NCBI GenBank assembly: GCA_964559075.1
Contig: CAZLGJ010000032.1
Span: 1-24,516 of the forward strand
Direction: 5' to 3'
Length of the DNA stretch: 24,516 nt
Source: Opacimonas sp964559075
GTDB lineage: Bacteria; Pseudomonadota; Gammaproteobacteria; Enterobacterales; Alteromonadaceae
Under the pieces are notes generated by a model. It saw nothing but the letters and a program-made list of their open reading frames with translations. It ran no database searches and was not told where the DNA came from. Made by a program: the position numbers and the translations under genes. Positions 22,845-24,516 of this stretch are shown here, piece by piece. The first letter of the stretch is position 1; every line of letters starts with the position of its first letter.

Positions 22845-22853
22845 TGTTATAAT
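22845..22853 (+). promoter_or_regulatory. Extended -10 promoter for ndk
   Basis: TGTTATAAT combines TGn with a perfect TATAAT, followed by the GC-rich CTGCGCGG. The -35 is poor (TCGAGT). Transcription would start near 22860, so ndk can be expressed apart from the isc operon. Confidence 0.6.
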
Positions 22854-22895
22854 CTGCGCGGAATTTAGAAATACTGACAAATATTGGAGCCCATC

Positions 22896-23327
22896 ATGGC
22901 CTTAGAAAGAACTTTTTCCATTGTTAAGCCTGACGCGGTAGCGAAAAACGTTATCGGTGCTATCTACAATCGTTTTGAAAGCGCAGGTTTACAAATCGTC
23001 GCTTCAAAAATGCTGCACTTGTCGCGCGAACAAGCTGAAGGTTTTTATGCAGAACACAAAGAGCGCCCTTTTTTCGGTGCACTAGTTGATTTTATGACCT
23101 CTGGTCCTGTCATGGTACAGGTACTTGAAGGCGAAAATGCTATCGTGAAAAACCGTGAAATCATGGGAGCTACTAACCCAGCAGAAGCGGCTGCCGGCAC
23201 ATTGCGTTCTGATTATGCGGCTTCAATTGATGAAAATGCTGTGCACGGTTCAGATGCACCAGAATCTGCTGCTCGTGAGATTGCTTACTTCTTCTCAGAA
23301 GAAGAAATTTGCCCGCGCACGCGCTAG
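22896..23327 (+). CDS. ndk: Nucleoside diphosphate kinase
   Basis: Ndk balances nucleoside triphosphate pools by transferring phosphate from ATP through a phosphohistidine. The 143 residues equal the E. coli length, with ERTFSIVKPDAV at the N-terminus, FYAEHKERPFF, the GATNPAEAAAGTLRSDYA loop and the catalytic H117 in NAVHGSD. I chose the ATG at 22896, which has GGAG six bases upstream; an in-frame TTG at 22884 would add four residues and overlap that site. It has its own promoter and ends at a strong terminator, so it is probably a single-gene transcript. Confidence 0.97.
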   Translation: MALERTFSIVKPDAVAKNVIGAIYNRFESAGLQIVASKMLHLSREQAEGFYAEHKERPFFGALVDFMTSGPVMVQVLEGENAIVKNREIMGATNPAEAAAGTLRSDYAASIDENAVHGSDAPESAAREIAYFFSEEEICPRTR

Positions 23328-23346
23328 GCTCTTAGCACAATTTGTT

Positions 23347-23372
23347 AAAAGGGAGCCGGTGGCTCCCTTTTT
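23347..23372 (+). terminator. Intrinsic terminator after ndk
   Basis: AAAAGGGAGCC (23347-23357) and GGCTCCCTTTT (23361-23371) form a perfect 11-bp stem with a three-base loop; the T-run is 23368-23372. The A-run on the left makes it potentially active on both strands. Confidence 0.88.
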
Positions 23373-23408
23373 GCGTTAAGTTTTTGCACATTTTTTAGAG
23401 ACACTTAC

Positions 23409-24516
23409 ATGACCCAATCTGTCAAAACCAATTTATTAGATCTGAACCGCACCGGTATGCGCGAGTTTTTGGCAAGTATTGGCGAAAAGCCCTTCCGCGC
23501 TGACCAGCTGATGCAATGGATATATCACCATGGCGTGAGTGACTTTGACGAGATGAGCAACATCAACAAAGTGTTAAAGAGCAAGCTCAAAGAGCACGCC
23601 GAAATTGTCGCGCCCGAAATTGCTTATCAACAAAATGCCACTGACGGCACCATTAAATTTGCCCTTACCTTAGCGGGTGGGCAAGAAGTGGAGTCGGTAT
23701 GGATCCCAGAAACCGACCGGGCTACATTATGTGTATCATCACAAGTTGGCTGTGCCCTTGAATGTACCTTTTGTTCTACCGCTCAACAAGGCTTTAATCG
23801 CAACCTTAAGGTCAGTGAAATTATTGGTCAGGTGTGGCGTGTGGCAACTACCTTGGGGTTATCCAAGGACACTAAGCAGCGTCCCATTACGAATGTCGTG
23901 ATGATGGGCATGGGTGAGCCATTACTGAATGTCAAAAACGTCGTCCCGGCGATGGAACTGATGATGGATGACTATGGTTTTGGACTGTCAAAACGCCGCG
24001 TGACCTTATCAACATCTGGTGTGGTGCCGGCACTTGACAAGCTCGCGGATCAAATCGACGTAGCGCTGGCTATTTCACTGCATGCACCGGATGATACTTT
24101 GCGCAATGAAATTGTGCCCATCAACAAAAAATACAATATTCAGCTGTTTCTCAAATCAGTGCGAGATTACCTTAGCAAATCCAAAGCGAACCAAGGCAAG
24201 GTGACGGTGGAATACGTGATGCTCTCGCACATCAATGACTCAACTGAGCAAGCCCATGAGCTGGCAAAGGTGCTAAAAGACACGCCGTGTAAGATCAACC
24301 TCATTCCCTTTAACCCCTACCCGGGGTCGCCATACACCTGTTCAAGTAATTCGCGTATTGACCGCTTTGCCAAAGTGCTGATGGCGGCAGGTTACACGGT
24401 GATGGTGCGCAAAACACGCGGTGATGATATTGATGCAGCATGTGGACAATTGGTAGGCGACGTGGTCGATCGCACCAAAAGAATGTTAAAAAAACAGATG
24501 AATGGCCCTGCTATTG
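23409..24516 (+). CDS. rlmN: Dual-specificity RNA methyltransferase RlmN (partial, 3' end outside window)
   Basis: RlmN is a radical-SAM enzyme that methylates C2 of adenine 2503 in 23S rRNA and adenine 37 in some tRNAs. The frame is open from the ATG to the window edge, giving 369 complete codons of an expected 380 or so. Cluster cysteines C115, C119 and C122 are in GCALECTFCSTAQQG; the two catalytic cysteines are C108 (ATLCVSS) and C345 (DIDAACGQL). Other family stretches are MMGMGEPLLN, GFGLSKRRVTLSTSG, AISLHAP and NLIPFNPYPGSPY. GAGA seven to eight bases upstream of the ATG is a modest ribosome site. The gene follows the ndk terminator and needs its own promoter, which I could not identify in the 36 bases between. 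Confidence 0.96.
   Translation, partial: MTQSVKTNLLDLNRTGMREFLASIGEKPFRADQLMQWIYHHGVSDFDEMSNINKVLKSKLKEHAEIVAPEIAYQQNATDGTIKFALTLAGGQEVESVWIPETDRATLCVSSQVGCALECTFCSTAQQGFNRNLKVSEIIGQVWRVATTLGLSKDTKQRPITNVVMMGMGEPLLNVKNVVPAMELMMDDYGFGLSKRRVTLSTSGVVPALDKLADQIDVALAISLHAPDDTLRNEIVPINKKYNIQLFLKSVRDYLSKSKANQGKVTVEYVMLSHINDSTEQAHELAKVLKDTPCKINLIPFNPYPGSPYTCSSNSRIDRFAKVLMAAGYTVMVRKTRGDDIDAACGQLVGDVVDRTKRMLKKQMNGPAI

Noticed and set aside
22884..22895. TTG start for ndk
   Set aside because: It overlaps the GGAG ribosome site; ATG at 22896 gives the usual 143-residue enzyme.
22817..22895. Hidden iscX or other small gene between fdx and ndk
   Set aside because: Only 79 bases are available, and they hold the ndk promoter and ribosome site.

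Overview
The window reads as a chromosomal core segment of a marine gammaproteobacterium, most likely of the Alteromonadales (Alteromonas/Glaciecola-like). The evidence is the queA-tgt-yajC-secD-secF block, the suhB/trmJ divergence, a cysE copy between trmJ and iscR, a full isc operon, then ndk and rlmN, all encoding proteins close in length and motif to their E. coli counterparts. No rRNA, tRNA, CRISPR array, insertion sequence or phage gene was seen. Base composition looks even throughout.

Left part (1-5660): a lipoprotein-type alkaline phosphatase faces an uncharacterised VC0807-like membrane protein. Next comes a leftward cluster: a two-TM potassium channel with an RCK domain, a DUF350 membrane protein, a DUF1190 lipoprotein and an ATP-grasp glutathionylspermidine-synthase-like enzyme. 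The last three match E. coli yjfL-yjfM-yjfC in order and length. A 394-base gap (5661-6054) holds a strong intrinsic terminator on the minus strand with no gene to serve, plus two palindromic operator-like sites.

Middle (6055-14752): queA and tgt carry out two steps of tRNA queuosine synthesis. yajC, secD and secF encode the accessory part of the Sec translocon, with a terminator between yajC and secD. Two tandem leftward genes for membrane diguanylate cyclases of the same architecture lie between secF and suhB.

Right part (14865-24516): suhB and trmJ are divergent. The suhB leader begins with a hairpin followed directly by a boxA-like sequence, the arrangement expected for Nus-factor autoregulation of suhB. 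cysE (cysteine supply) precedes iscR, iscS, iscU, iscA, hscB, hscA and fdx, the Fe-S assembly pathway. Two abutting 25-bp IscR sites overlap the iscR promoter. iscX is absent; ndk follows with its own extended -10 promoter and a strong terminator, and rlmN, itself a radical-SAM Fe-S enzyme, runs off the right edge.

Most of the window is ordinary housekeeping DNA. The points worth a second look are the suhB leader, the possible minus-strand small RNA upstream of queA, the channel/yjfLMC cluster and the paired cyclases.
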